Shown here in pieces: positions 45,582 to 57,546 of a DNA stretch of 64,000 bases. Each line of letters starts with the position of its first letter. Within the stretch, counting starts at the first letter, position 1. The notes below the pieces were generated by a model. The model saw nothing but the letters and a program-made list of their open reading frames with translations. It did no database searches and was not told where the DNA came from. Both the position numbers and the translations under genes were made by a program. Source of the DNA: Microvirga aerilata (GTDB taxonomy: Bacteria; Pseudomonadota; Alphaproteobacteria; Rhizobiales; Beijerinckiaceae). The stretch covers positions 1 to 64,000 of the forward strand of contig NZ_JAEQMY010000004.1 in assembly GCF_016743775.1 (NCBI RefSeq), written 5' to 3'.

Positions 45582-47402
45582 ATGGCTCAGTTCCAATTCT
45601 TCGACGACACGACATCCCCCGCCCAAGGTCCCGCCCATATCGCCAAGCTGCGCGCCGAGATGGCTCGCCGCGGCTTCGACGGCTTCATTGTGCCCCGAGC
45701 GGACGAGCACCAGGGAGAGTATGTGCCGAGGAGCGCCGAGCGCCTGGCTTGGCTCACCGGCTTCACGGGCTCGGCCGGCACCGCGGTCATTCTGCGCAAC
45801 GAGGCCGCTCTCGTGGTCGATGGACGCTACACAGTCCAGGCTGCCGAGCAGGTGGACACCTCCGTCATCACCCCGGTTCAGCTCGCCGACTTCACGCCCG
45901 AGGAGTGGATTGCCGAACACCTCCCGGCGGGGGGCACGCTCGCCTACGACCCTTGGCTCCTCACGAGCGACGGCTTGAAGCGCCTGGAGCAGGCCGTGGG
46001 CCGGGCGGGCGGGAAACTTTGCCCTGTCGACATCAACCTCGTCGACGTCATCTGGATCGACCGCCCCGCCCCGCCGCAAGCCCCCGTGCGGCCGCATCCG
46101 TCCGAGTACGCCGGCGAGGCGGCGCCAGCCAAGCTGGAGCGCATCCGCAAGAGAATGGCGGACGCCAAGATCGATGCTCTTGTCATCTCGGACCCGCATA
46201 ATCTTGCCTGGGCGTTCAACCTGAGGGGCGGCGACGTGGGACATACACCCCTGCCGCTCGGCTATGCGGTTCTGCCGAGGGAGGGCCGCGCGAGCCTGTT
46301 CTTCGACCCTGTGAAGGTCACGAACGAGGCCGGACACGCCGTTGGGGATCTCGCCGATTTCGTTCCGATCGGTACCTTCCAGAGTGCCCTCGACAGCCTG
46401 GGGCGCGCTGGCGGCAAGATCCGCATCGACGCCGCGACCGGCGCCGTTGCCCTGATCCGTCGCCTCGAAGCCGCGGGCGCAACGGTGGATGTGGGCGCCG
46501 ACCCGATCGCCCTGATGAAGGCCGTGAAGAATCCGGCGGAGATTGCAGGCTCCCATGCCGCCCACCTGCGCGACGGCGTGGCGGTTGCCCGGTTCCTGGC
46601 GTGGCTCGACCGCGAGGCTCCGTCGGGCAAGCTGACGGAGATCGACGTGGTCGAGGCGCTGGAGGCCTTCCGGGTCGAGACGGGCGCGCTCAGGAACATC
46701 TCCTTCCCCAGCATCTCGGGCGCAGGCCCGAATGCCGCCCTGCCTCACTACCGCGTCACGAGTTCGAGCAACCGCACCCTTGAGCCCAACCAGATCTTCC
46801 TGATCGATTCCGGGGCGCAGTACGAGGACGGCACCACGGACATCACACGCACGGTCATCGTGGGAGAGCCGACGGCGGAGATGAAGGACCGCTTCACCCG
46901 GGTGCTGAAGGGCCATATCGCCATTGCCCAGGCCGTCTTCCCGAAAGGCACGACAGGTGCGCAGATCGACGCCTTTGCCCGAAAGCCGCTCTGGGAGGCG
47001 GGGCTCGATTTCGACCATGGCACCGGCCATGGCATCGGCAGCTATCTGTCCGTGCACGAAGGCCCGCAGCGCATCGCCAAGACGGGTCACACCCCGCTGG
47101 AGGCGGGCATGATGCTGTCCAACGAGCCCGGCTTCTACAAGCCCGGCGCCTACGGCATCCGCATCGAGAACCTCATCCTCGTGGAGCCCCGCACGATTCC
47201 CGGCGGCGACCGCGAGATGCTGGGCTTCGAGACGCTCACCTTCACGCCCATCGACCTGCGCCTGGTGGAACCTGCGATCATGACTGCGGACGAGATCGCA
47301 TGGCTCAATGCGTATCATGCGGCCGTGCGCGAAAAGATCGGCCCGAGCCTGGATGCGGAAACGCGTGCCTGGCTCGAGGCAGCAACGCGGATGATCGGTT
47401 AG
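45582..47402 (+). CDS. pepP: Xaa-Pro aminopeptidase (M24B)
   Basis: This metallopeptidase removes N-terminal residues before proline. The 606-residue product has two N-terminal creatinase-like domains (RRGFDGFIVPRADEHQGEYVP; KLERIRKRMADAKIDALVISDPHN) and the pita-bread catalytic domain with metal ligands in IDSGAQYEDGTTDITRTV, GHGIGSYLSVHEGP and SNEPGFYKPGAYGIRIEN. Its length is that of the three-domain eukaryote-like aminopeptidase P. ATG 45582 (MAQFQFFDD) is chosen within a longer open frame. Confidence 0.92.
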   Translation: MAQFQFFDDTTSPAQGPAHIAKLRAEMARRGFDGFIVPRADEHQGEYVPRSAERLAWLTGFTGSAGTAVILRNEAALVVDGRYTVQAAEQVDTSVITPVQLADFTPEEWIAEHLPAGGTLAYDPWLLTSDGLKRLEQAVGRAGGKLCPVDINLVDVIWIDRPAPPQAPVRPHPSEYAGEAAPAKLERIRKRMADAKIDALVISDPHNLAWAFNLRGGDVGHTPLPLGYAVLPREGRASLFFDPVKVTNEAGHAVGDLADFVPIGTFQSALDSLGRAGGKIRIDAATGAVALIRRLEAAGATVDVGADPIALMKAVKNPAEIAGSHAAHLRDGVAVARFLAWLDREAPSGKLTEIDVVEALEAFRVETGALRNISFPSISGAGPNAALPHYRVTSSSNRTLEPNQIFLIDSGAQYEDGTTDITRTVIVGEPTAEMKDRFTRVLKGHIAIAQAVFPKGTTGAQIDAFARKPLWEAGLDFDHGTGHGIGSYLSVHEGPQRIAKTGHTPLEAGMMLSNEPGFYKPGAYGIRIENLILVEPRTIPGGDREMLGFETLTFTPIDLRLVEPAIMTADEIAWLNAYHAAVREKIGPSLDAETRAWLEAATRMIG

Positions 47403-47465
47403 CCCCGCACTGTCGTTCCGGGCGGCCCGCAGGAGCCCAGCCCGGAGCGGCAGGGAGAAGCCTGA

Positions 47466-47765
47466 TCAGATCAGGTTGCGCAGCACCACCACGCAGGCCA
47501 CACCAACCGCGACCGTGCCGAGCAGCGGCAGCCTGAACGCCGCAACCGCCGTGATGGCCGCCGCGATGGCCTCCGGCCATCCGGTGGTCAGAGCCGTCGG
47601 GGCGATCACGGAAACGAGCACCGCCGGCGGGATCGCATCGAAGGCGGCTTTCGCGCGGCCCGTGAGCACCAGCCGGTCCGCCACGAAGAGACCCGCGATG
47701 CGCGTGATGTAGGTCACCACGGCCATGGCCAGGATGGCGAGCAGGGTTGTGGTGTCGAGGCTCAT
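47466..47765 (-). CDS. azlD: AzlD family branched-chain amino acid transport subunit
   Basis: The 99-residue membrane protein has three to four helices and the AzlD pattern VTYITRIAGLFVADRL near the N-terminus. With AzlC it forms an exporter of branched-chain amino acids (BrnFE type). Its ATG overlaps the azlC stop as ATGA. Confidence 0.9.
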   Translation of the reverse strand: MSLDTTTLLAILAMAVVTYITRIAGLFVADRLVLTGRAKAAFDAIPPAVLVSVIAPTALTTGWPEAIAAAITAVAAFRLPLLGTVAVGVACVVVLRNLI

Positions 47766-48469
47766 GAGCGCGCCTCCTTGGGAGCGGCAAGATAGGCAGC
47801 GGCGATGCCGGCGAGCGCGCCCGAGGCCACGTGCCAGGGGGCCCCGATGAAGAGATGCACGAGGGCCGCGACCCCCGCGCTCACGGCCACCGTCACCAGC
47901 GTCACCCGGCTGCGGCCGAAGCCCGCCACGAGGCCGATGAACAGGGCCGTGAAGGCAAAGTCCGCACCGATCCGCTCCGGGTCACCGAGGAATAAGCCGA
48001 GGACGGCGCCCAAGGTCGAGGACAGGGTCCAGTTCGCCCACAGCACCACGGCCATGACGAACCAATAAGCTCCCGTGACGGGCCGCTCCATGGCCCGGCG
48101 CTCCGACAGGGCCCAGGCCTCGTCGGTCAGAAAGAAGAAGCCGAGGAAGGTCTGGACCCGCGACATCCGGATCTTGGGCGTGAGCGATGCTCCCATCAGC
48201 ACGTGGCGCGCATTGATCAGCAAGGTTGCAAAAGCCAGCGTCGCGATGGGCGCGGGATGGATCCACGTCTCGATGGCTGCGAACTGCGCTCCGCCGGCGA
48301 AGACCAGAGCCGACATCAGCATGACTTCGAGCGTGGACATGCCCTTCGCGGCTGCGACCGCACCGAAGAGAAGGCCGATGGGAATGGCAGCGACTACGAT
48401 GGGCGCGATGTCGCGCAGGCCGGCGCGCATCTCGCGGCGATAGGTGGGAAGTGGGTTTGCTTGATCCAT
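47762..48469 (-). CDS. azlC: AzlC family branched-chain amino acid exporter subunit
   Basis: The 235-residue inner-membrane protein has IVVAAIPIGLLFGAVAAAKG, MSALVFAGGAQFAAI and LLINARHVLMGASL, all typical for AzlC/BrnF. It pairs with AzlD and is preceded by an AraC regulator on the same strand (65 bp apart). In a window with leuA, ilvBN and ilvC this may protect against excess branched-chain amino acids. Confidence 0.92.
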   Translation of the reverse strand: MDQANPLPTYRREMRAGLRDIAPIVVAAIPIGLLFGAVAAAKGMSTLEVMLMSALVFAGGAQFAAIETWIHPAPIATLAFATLLINARHVLMGASLTPKIRMSRVQTFLGFFFLTDEAWALSERRAMERPVTGAYWFVMAVVLWANWTLSSTLGAVLGLFLGDPERIGADFAFTALFIGLVAGFGRSRVTLVTVAVSAGVAALVHLFIGAPWHVASGALAGIAAAYLAAPKEARS

Positions 48470-48534
48470 GGCGGTGCTCGTTTCGCAGCCTTATGGACCA
48501 GGAGCAGCCCTTGGTCTTGGATGAAAGTGCTGTT

Positions 48535-49401
48535 TCACGCCGTGCGGTAGGCGCCCGGCGTCACGCCCATGCGGGCCTTGAACACCCGGTTGAGGTGGCT
48601 TTGATCGAAGAACCCGCAAGCCGCCGCCACGTCCCCCGGCGCCTCGCCCTGGCCCAGGAGTCGTGTGGCGGCGCGGAAGCGGCGATCGAGAAGGTAGGCA
48701 TGAGGCGTCAGCCCGGTCTCCTTGGCAAAGGCGCGGATGAAATGGCTGCGCGACAGGCCCGCCAGGCTGGCGAGGCCCGCGAGGTCCGCCTCCTCGCCGA
48801 TATGCGCGTCGAGATAATCACGCACCTGCAGGATGCTCCTCGATCCGTAGCGGACACTTGGCAGGGCATCGAGATCGGCCCAGCGGGCGATCAGACGGCT
48901 CAGGAAGTCGATGAGCCGGGTGTCCTGCTCCATCTCGGAGGCCAAGCTGTCCTCCTGGCAGAGACAGGCATGGAGCCTGACCTGAGCCTGAAAAAGCTCG
49001 GGATCGCGGATGACGGAATGCCGGAACCAGGGCGGACGGGACAATGGCCTTCCGGCCACATCCCCGGCAATCTCCTGCATCAGCTCGGACGACGGATAGA
49101 AGGTGCGATACTCGAATCCGCCGCCATAGGGCTCGCCGTCGTGGATCTCGTCGGGGCAGACGACGGCCACGCAGCCTGCCGGCACATAATGCTGCTCGCC
49201 CCGGTGGAAGAACGTCTCGCAGCCCGCCAGCACCGCCGCGATGGCATAGGTGTCGTGGCTGTGGCGGGCATAGGCGTGACGGCGGAAGGTCGCGCGCAGG
49301 CAGTCGAGGCCGCGATAGCGCGGCACCCGCCAGAAATGCGTCACGTCGCCCGCTCCAACCTGGGCAGGATCGAGCGAGACCTCAGGGGTGATCACCGTCA
49401 T
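48535..49401 (-). CDS. AraC family transcriptional regulator
   Basis: The 288-residue protein has an N-terminal cupin-like AraC-binding domain (ATFRRHAYARHSHDTYAIAAVLAG...CVAVVCPDEIHDGEP) and a C-terminal double helix-turn-helix (LAGLASLAGLSRSHFIRAFAKETGLTPHAYL; GDVAAACGFFDQSHLNRVFKARMGVTPGAYR). It probably regulates azlCD, which it precedes on the same strand. ATG 49401 is chosen; a GTG further upstream would add about 21 residues into the ligA end. Confidence 0.9.
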   Translation of the reverse strand: MTVITPEVSLDPAQVGAGDVTHFWRVPRYRGLDCLRATFRRHAYARHSHDTYAIAAVLAGCETFFHRGEQHYVPAGCVAVVCPDEIHDGEPYGGGFEYRTFYPSSELMQEIAGDVAGRPLSRPPWFRHSVIRDPELFQAQVRLHACLCQEDSLASEMEQDTRLIDFLSRLIARWADLDALPSVRYGSRSILQVRDYLDAHIGEEADLAGLASLAGLSRSHFIRAFAKETGLTPHAYLLDRRFRAATRLLGQGEAPGDVAAACGFFDQSHLNRVFKARMGVTPGAYRTA

Positions 49402-49447
49402 GGGCGCACCATGCCATATCGCGCCTGCCAAGTCTTGGACAGGAGTC

Positions 49448-52671
<3,224 letters not shown>

Positions 52672-53133
52672 TTATCGAAGCGCAGGCTGCGACAGAGCCG
52701 CCAGCGCGCCACGCAGATTGTCAGGCCCGGACGCCGGCAGCCCGGCCTCGATGGCCGCATGAAGATCGCGCCAGATCGGCACGGCGGAGGCCAGCACCTC
52801 CTGGCCCCTGCCGGTCAGGCGAAGAAGACGGCTGCGCCGATCGCCGGGATCGGCCGCTACGGCCACGAGCCCCTCCCGCTCGAGGGGCTTCAAGGCTGCG
52901 GTAAGCGTCGTCCGGTCCATGGCGAGCAGTTGCGCCACCGCCCCGATCGACGGCGGCTCGGGCCGGTTGAGGGCGTTCAGCAGCGAGAACTGCCCGGAGG
53001 TCAGCCCAACGGGCCGCAGCGCCTCGTCGAAGCGCCGCGCGAGCGCCCGTGCGGCGCGCTGGGTATGCAGGCACAGGCAGGTATCCCGCACCTGAAGGGT
53101 TGTCTCGAAGGGAACGTTCCGGGCGATTGACAT
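52672..53133 (-). CDS. MarR family transcriptional regulator
   Basis: The 153-residue winged-helix protein has LRPVGLTSGQFSLLNALNRPEPPSIGAVAQLLAMDRTTLTAALKPLEREGLVAVAADPGDRRSRLLRLTGRG, the MarR DNA-binding core. The N-terminal DTCLCLH has two cysteines close together that could sense oxidants or thiol reagents, a feature of some MarR proteins. It is divergent from DUF1428 with a perfect palindrome 12 bases from its start, so it probably controls itself and the two downstream plus-strand genes. Confidence 0.92.
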   Translation of the reverse strand: MSIARNVPFETTLQVRDTCLCLHTQRAARALARRFDEALRPVGLTSGQFSLLNALNRPEPPSIGAVAQLLAMDRTTLTAALKPLEREGLVAVAADPGDRRSRLLRLTGRGQEVLASAVPIWRDLHAAIEAGLPASGPDNLRGALAALSQPALR

Positions 53134-53144
53134 GGCCCATTTAC

Positions 53145-53156
53145 GTTGATATCAAC
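53145..53156. promoter_or_regulatory. MarR operator candidate GTTGATATCAAC
   Basis: A perfect 12-bp palindrome between the divergent marR (start 53133) and DUF1428 (start 53213) genes, with flanking TA/TA extending the symmetry. TTGATATCAA-type palindromes are typical binding sites of MarR proteins. Confidence 0.65.
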
Positions 53157-53212
53157 ATAATTGTCAAGACGAACACGGCAGGGCCCTCCGGGCCGGCCAG
53201 GGGAGATGCTCG

Positions 53213-53566
53213 ATGACCTATGTGGACGGTTTCGTGCTGGCTGTGCCGGCCGACAAGAAGGAAGTCTATCGCATGCATGCCGCCGAGGCCGCTCCCCTGT
53301 TCATGGAGTTCGGGGCGATCCGCATGGTGGAGTGCTGGGGCGACGATGTTCCGGACGGCAAGCTCACGGACTTCAGGGGCGCCGTGAAGGCGCAGGACGG
53401 TGAAGTCGTGGTGTTCAGCTGGATCGAGTATCCATCCAAGGAGGTGCGCGACGCTGCCAACCAGAAGATCATGGCCGATCCGCGCATGCAGGCCATGGGC
53501 GAGCAGATGCCCTTCGACGGCAAGCGCATGATCTTCGGCGGCTTCGCGCCCATCCTCGACGTCTAG
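53213..53566 (+). CDS. DUF1428 family protein
   Basis: The 117-residue ferredoxin-like protein matches DUF1428: MTYVDGFVLAVPADKKEVYRMHAAEAAPLFMEFGAIRMVECWGDDVPDGKLTDF at the N-terminus and DPRMQAMGEQMPFDGKRMIFGGFAPI at the C-terminus. Function is unknown, with a fold akin to antibiotic monooxygenases. The ATG follows GGGGAGATGCTCG. It is divergent from marR. Confidence 0.88.
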   Translation: MTYVDGFVLAVPADKKEVYRMHAAEAAPLFMEFGAIRMVECWGDDVPDGKLTDFRGAVKAQDGEVVVFSWIEYPSKEVRDAANQKIMADPRMQAMGEQMPFDGKRMIFGGFAPILDV

Positions 53567-53683
53567 ATCATCTTTCGGCAAAGCAAGGAGAGCTGATTTC
53601 GCGCAAGTGGGACCAGCTCCGGTGCATCGTCGGCCCCGGACATCCGGGTTCACTGTTCTGCGCAACGCGCAAGGAGGTGCCGC

Positions 53684-54460
53684 ATGGCCAACCAGCATGG
53701 CGATTTCATCTGGTATGAGCTTATGACCGCCGACACCGACGCGGCCGCCCGTTTCTACGGCGCAGTCGTCGGCTGGCGGGCCCGTGACGCCGAAGGGTCG
53801 GTTCCGGGCTATGGGCTCTTCGGAACCGGCGGCACGGACATTGCCGGCTTCATGCGGATCCCGCCGGATGCCGAGCGCGCAGGGATGCGTCCGCGCTGGC
53901 TGGGCTATATCGGCGTGCGCGATGTGGATGCGGCCGTGGCCAGGATCGTCCGGGCGGGCGGCGCGCAACACATGCCGCCCACGGACATTCCCGGGGTCGG
54001 CCGTCTTGCCATGGTCACGGATCCGCAAGGGGTGCCGTTCTACGTGATGCGCGGCGCGATGGATGGGGCGAGCACCTCCTTCTCGCCCGCGCAAACCGGC
54101 CACTGCCACTGGAACGAGCTTGCCACCAGCGACCAAGCGGCGGCCCTGGTCTTCTACACCGGCCTGTTCGGCTGGGAGCAGGGCGACGCCATGCCGATGG
54201 GCGAGATGGGCGACTACCGGTTCATCAACCACCACGGCGGAATGCTCGGCGCGGTGATGAACCGGATGCCCGACGGGCCGCCGGCCGCATGGACCTTCTA
54301 TTTCGGCGTCGCGGACATCGACCATGCCGCGCAAGTTGTCACCGGCAACGGCGGCGCAATCCATTTCGGCCCGGCCGAGGTGCCCGGCGGCGTCCACATC
54401 GTCGTCGCCGGCGATCCGCAAGGCGCCCTGTTCGGCCTCGTCGGCCCCCGCGGGACTTGA
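53684..54460 (+). CDS. VOC family protein with two glyoxalase-like domains
   Basis: The 258-residue protein consists of two tandem vicinal-oxygen-chelate domains (GDFIWYELMTADTDAAARFYGAVVGW and GHCHWNELATSDQAAALVFYTGLFGW), each with DIPGVG/EVPGG and DPQG motifs. It resembles bacterial hydroxylase/27-kDa antigen Cfp30B-like proteins. Substrate unknown. The start is behind AAGGAGGTGCCGC. With DUF1428 it forms a small unit probably under MarR control. 54461-54634 downstream holds nothing recognisable. Confidence 0.87.
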   Translation: MANQHGDFIWYELMTADTDAAARFYGAVVGWRARDAEGSVPGYGLFGTGGTDIAGFMRIPPDAERAGMRPRWLGYIGVRDVDAAVARIVRAGGAQHMPPTDIPGVGRLAMVTDPQGVPFYVMRGAMDGASTSFSPAQTGHCHWNELATSDQAAALVFYTGLFGWEQGDAMPMGEMGDYRFINHHGGMLGAVMNRMPDGPPAAWTFYFGVADIDHAAQVVTGNGGAIHFGPAEVPGGVHIVVAGDPQGALFGLVGPRGT

Positions 54461-54634
54461 GATAAGCGGCGATTCCGCCAATCCGCCCCGGGACCTCGCG
54501 GCGCTCCCGGCAAAGCCCCTTGTGGTACCCCAGGCCGGAACGACGGAGCACAAGCTGGCATGCGAAGTCGGCTGCGAGACATGATGTCCCGAGCCCGTCC
54601 GCTTGAATGAGCAGCAGGCCAGACGGCGGCGATC

Positions 54635-56311
54635 CTAATGCGCCGCCGCTTCCAGCAGGCGCTTGGCGGCGGCGCGCGCCTCTTCGGTGATGGTGGCGCC
54701 GGCCAGCATGCGGGCGATCTCCTCGCGCCGGGGCGCCTCGTCGAGGGGGATGACCCGGGTCGCAACCCGGTCCTCGGCGCCGCGCACGCCCTCCTTGGCG
54801 ATGAGGAAGTGGCTCTCGGCCCTGGCGGCCACCTGCGGCGCGTGGGTGACGGCCATCACCTGAACCCGCCGGGCCAGGCGCGCGAGGCGCTGGCCGATGG
54901 CGTCCGCCACCGCGCCGCCCACGCCGGTGTCGATTTCGTCGAACACGAGGGTCGGCGCCGAGCCCTTGTCGGCGAGCACCACCTTGAGGGCCAGCATGAA
55001 GCGGGAGAGCTCGCCGCCGGACGCCACCTTCATGAGCGGGCCGCCCCGGGTGCCGGGGTTGGTCTGGGCCCAGAACTCGACGCGCTCGAAGCCGCTCGGG
55101 TCGCGGCTCTCCTCGTCGGCGGTGATTTCGGTGATGAAGCGCGCCCGCTCCAGCTTGAGGGGCGGCAGCTCGGCCTGGACCGCGGCGTCGAGAGCCTTGG
55201 CGGCCTTCTTGCGGCCGGCGGACAGAGTCCTGGCGGCCGCCACATAAGCCTTGTCGGCCTCCTTCAGGGTGGCCTCCAGGCCGATGAGCCTCTCCTCGCC
55301 GGCGTCGATGGCCGCCACGTCCTCCTCGAAGCGCTGCCTCAAGCCGGCGAGCTCGTCGGCGGGAACGTCGTATTTGCGGGCGGCAGCGCGCAGGGCAAAG
55401 AGGCGCTCCTCGGTCTGCTCCAGCTCGCGCGGATCGTATTCCGTGGCGCGGATCGCTTCATCCAGGGCCGCGCGCGCCTCGTCGATGGCGACGAGAGCCG
55501 CATCCAGCGCCCGCACGCTCGGCTCCACGAGGGCCGGCGCCTGCGCGCTCCGGCGCTCCAGCTTGCGCACGGCGGCCGACAGCTCCGGCACCGGGGACGC
55601 GTTGCCGGCCACGGCCTCATAGGCCTCGTTCAGGTCCTGGGCCACCTTCTCGGACTGCATCATGACGATCCGGCGCTCGGCGAGGGTTTGCTCCTCCCCG
55701 GCCTGCGGGTTGAGGGTGGTCAGCTCCTCGACCGCATGGCGCAGGAAGTCGGCCTCCTTGCGGGCCTTGTCGATGCGCTTGCGGTGATCCTGCAGCGCCC
55801 CCCTCGCCTCGCGCACCCGGCGCGCGGCGTCCGCCACCGCCTGGGCCTCGGCGTTAAGGCCTCCGAAGGCGTCGAGGATCGCCCGGTGCGTGACGGGATC
55901 GACGAGGGCACGGTCGTCGTGCTGGCCATGGATCTCGACCAGGGTCGCGCCGATGGCCTTGAGAACCTGAACGCTGACGGGCTGATCGTTCACGAAGGCG
56001 CGGGTGCGCCCGTCGGCCACCTGCACGCGGCGCAGGATCAGGTCGCCGTCGATGTCGATGTCGGCATCCGTGGCGATGCGGCGGGCCGGATGGTCGATGG
56101 GGCAATCGAAGACGGCCGTGACCTGGCCCTGGTTCTCGCCATGGCGCACGAGGCTTCCGTCGCCCCGCCCGCCGAGGGCCAGGGCGAAGGCGTCGAGCAG
56201 GATGGATTTGCCAGCACCCGTCTCACCCGTGAGGACACTCAGCCCCTCGTGGAAGTGAAGCTCAAGCCTGTCGATGAGGACGATATCGCGAATCGCCAGC
56301 TGGATCAGCAT
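54635..56311 (-). CDS. recN: DNA repair protein RecN
   Basis: This SMC-like ATPase acts in double-strand break repair. The 558 residues have Walker A GETGAGKS (29-36), a Glu/Arg/Ala-rich coiled coil in the middle, the ABC signature MKVASGGELSRFMLALK and Walker B PTLVFDEIDTGVGG near the end. It starts 12 bp after the bamD stop, so the two are cotranscribed. Confidence 0.95.
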   Translation of the reverse strand: MLIQLAIRDIVLIDRLELHFHEGLSVLTGETGAGKSILLDAFALALGGRGDGSLVRHGENQGQVTAVFDCPIDHPARRIATDADIDIDGDLILRRVQVADGRTRAFVNDQPVSVQVLKAIGATLVEIHGQHDDRALVDPVTHRAILDAFGGLNAEAQAVADAARRVREARGALQDHRKRIDKARKEADFLRHAVEELTTLNPQAGEEQTLAERRIVMMQSEKVAQDLNEAYEAVAGNASPVPELSAAVRKLERRSAQAPALVEPSVRALDAALVAIDEARAALDEAIRATEYDPRELEQTEERLFALRAAARKYDVPADELAGLRQRFEEDVAAIDAGEERLIGLEATLKEADKAYVAAARTLSAGRKKAAKALDAAVQAELPPLKLERARFITEITADEESRDPSGFERVEFWAQTNPGTRGGPLMKVASGGELSRFMLALKVVLADKGSAPTLVFDEIDTGVGGAVADAIGQRLARLARRVQVMAVTHAPQVAARAESHFLIAKEGVRGAEDRVATRVIPLDEAPRREEIARMLAGATITEEARAAAKRLLEAAAH

Positions 56312-56323
56312 GGAAGGTGAGGT

Positions 56324-57220
56324 TTAACCCGTCTTCTGACCGACCTGGGGAACGCCGCGGAACGCCTTGCTGATCCAGGACTGGGAATCCTCGCGCGGCT
56401 CCACGCCGCCCTTGGTCAGCAGGGCATAGGCGTCCTTGTACCAAGGACTGTCAGGGAAGTTGTGGCCGAGAACGGCGGCGGCGGTCTGCGCCTCGCTGAC
56501 GATGCCCATGGCCATGTAGGCTTCGGTGAGGCGCTCGAGGGCCTCTTCCACATGGCGGGTCGTCTGATAGCGCGCGACCACGGTGCGGAAGCGGTTGATG
56601 GCGCCCGCATAGTTGCGCTTCTGCAGATAGAAGCGGCCGACCTCCAGCTCCTTGCCGGCGAGCTGGTCGCTGGCAACCTGGATCTTCTTCTTGGCGTCCG
56701 CCACGTATTCCGAGTTCGGATAGCGCTGGATCAGCTCCTGCAGCGCCAGGATGGCGCGCTCGGACTTTTCCTGGTCGCGGGTGATGTCCGGGATCTGGTC
56801 GTAATAGGACGAGGCCATCAGATACTGGGCATAGGCCGCATCGGACGTGTTGGGGTAGCTCTGGAGATAGCGCCTGGAGGCCGTGATGGACTCCTCGTAG
56901 AGGCCGCCCTCATAGGTGGCGTAGGCCTCCATGATCAGCCCTTTGCGCGCCCACTCGGAATAGGGGTACTGCTTGTCGAGGCTGCTGAACTTCTTGGCGG
57001 CGCCTTCGAAGTCGCCCTTCTGGACCCGGCCGAGACCATCGTTGTAGATCTCCTCGGCGGGAGCATTGGCCACGATCTCCGGCTTGTACGTGTCGTTCTT
57101 GTTGAACGGGTTCATCGACGAGAGGGTATCGCAACCGGCGAGCCCCAAGCCGCAGACGCCAAGGATCAGGGCGCGGCCGGCCGCACCTTTCATTCCCGAA
57201 TAAGCCTTCGCGAAAGACAT
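56324..57220 (-). CDS. bamD: outer membrane assembly lipoprotein BamD
   Basis: BamD is the essential lipoprotein of the BAM complex that inserts outer-membrane proteins. The 298-residue precursor has a signal peptide ending in lipobox GLAGC, then five TPR-like repeats (PAEEIYNDGLGRVQKGDFEGAAKKF, YPYSEWARKGLIMEAYATYEGGLYEES, etc.). ATG 57220 is preceded by GGAGG; 57193 (MKGAAGRA) is an alternative. It lies between lpxC and recN, as in many relatives (comL). Confidence 0.94.
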   Translation of the reverse strand: MSFAKAYSGMKGAAGRALILGVCGLGLAGCDTLSSMNPFNKNDTYKPEIVANAPAEEIYNDGLGRVQKGDFEGAAKKFSSLDKQYPYSEWARKGLIMEAYATYEGGLYEESITASRRYLQSYPNTSDAAYAQYLMASSYYDQIPDITRDQEKSERAILALQELIQRYPNSEYVADAKKKIQVASDQLAGKELEVGRFYLQKRNYAGAINRFRTVVARYQTTRHVEEALERLTEAYMAMGIVSEAQTAAAVLGHNFPDSPWYKDAYALLTKGGVEPREDSQSWISKAFRGVPQVGQKTG

Positions 57221-57280
57221 GCTTCGCGGTCCTCCAAAAACCGTGCCCGACGTTTTAACGATGCACCAGGGGTTCTTTAG

Positions 57281-57412
57281 AGCATCGGACCCAAAAGTGG
57301 AAGGCACTTTTGGGCTCCATCCGATGCTCCAGATTATGGCTGGCGCATCGTAGGGCGCGGAACCGGAGGTCCGCGTCAGCGAAAACCGGAACCACTTTTC
57401 CGCACGATGCGC
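57281..57412. repeat. composite palindromic element upstream of bamD
   Basis: The first part (57281-57328) has arms AGCATCGGA-CCCAAAAGTG and CACTTTTGGG-N5-TCCGATGCT; the second has outer arms GCGCATCGT (57343-57351) and ACGATGCGC (57404-57412) enclosing GGAACCGGAGGTCC and AAAACCGGAACCACTTTTCC. A partial copy lies at 43966-44004. It fills most of the 326-bp gap between lpxC and bamD and may affect bamD expression. Confidence 0.8.
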
Positions 57413-57527
57413 TTGCCCGAGCATATGGGTAGAGCCAAGCCCACACGTGAGTGTTTACCCAACAGGAATTAAGAAAGCCTGCACGAAATCATGCGGCCAA
57501 TGGGCGCTCGGTGCTTTTGGCAGCAGG

Positions 57528-57545
57528 AAAAGCCGCCGGAGCGGC
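57528..57545 (-). terminator. intrinsic terminator after lpxC
   Basis: GCCGC-TCCG-GCGGC followed by TTTT on the minus strand starts 2 bases after the lpxC stop. The stem is short but GC-only. Confidence 0.65.
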
Positions 57546-57546
57546 C

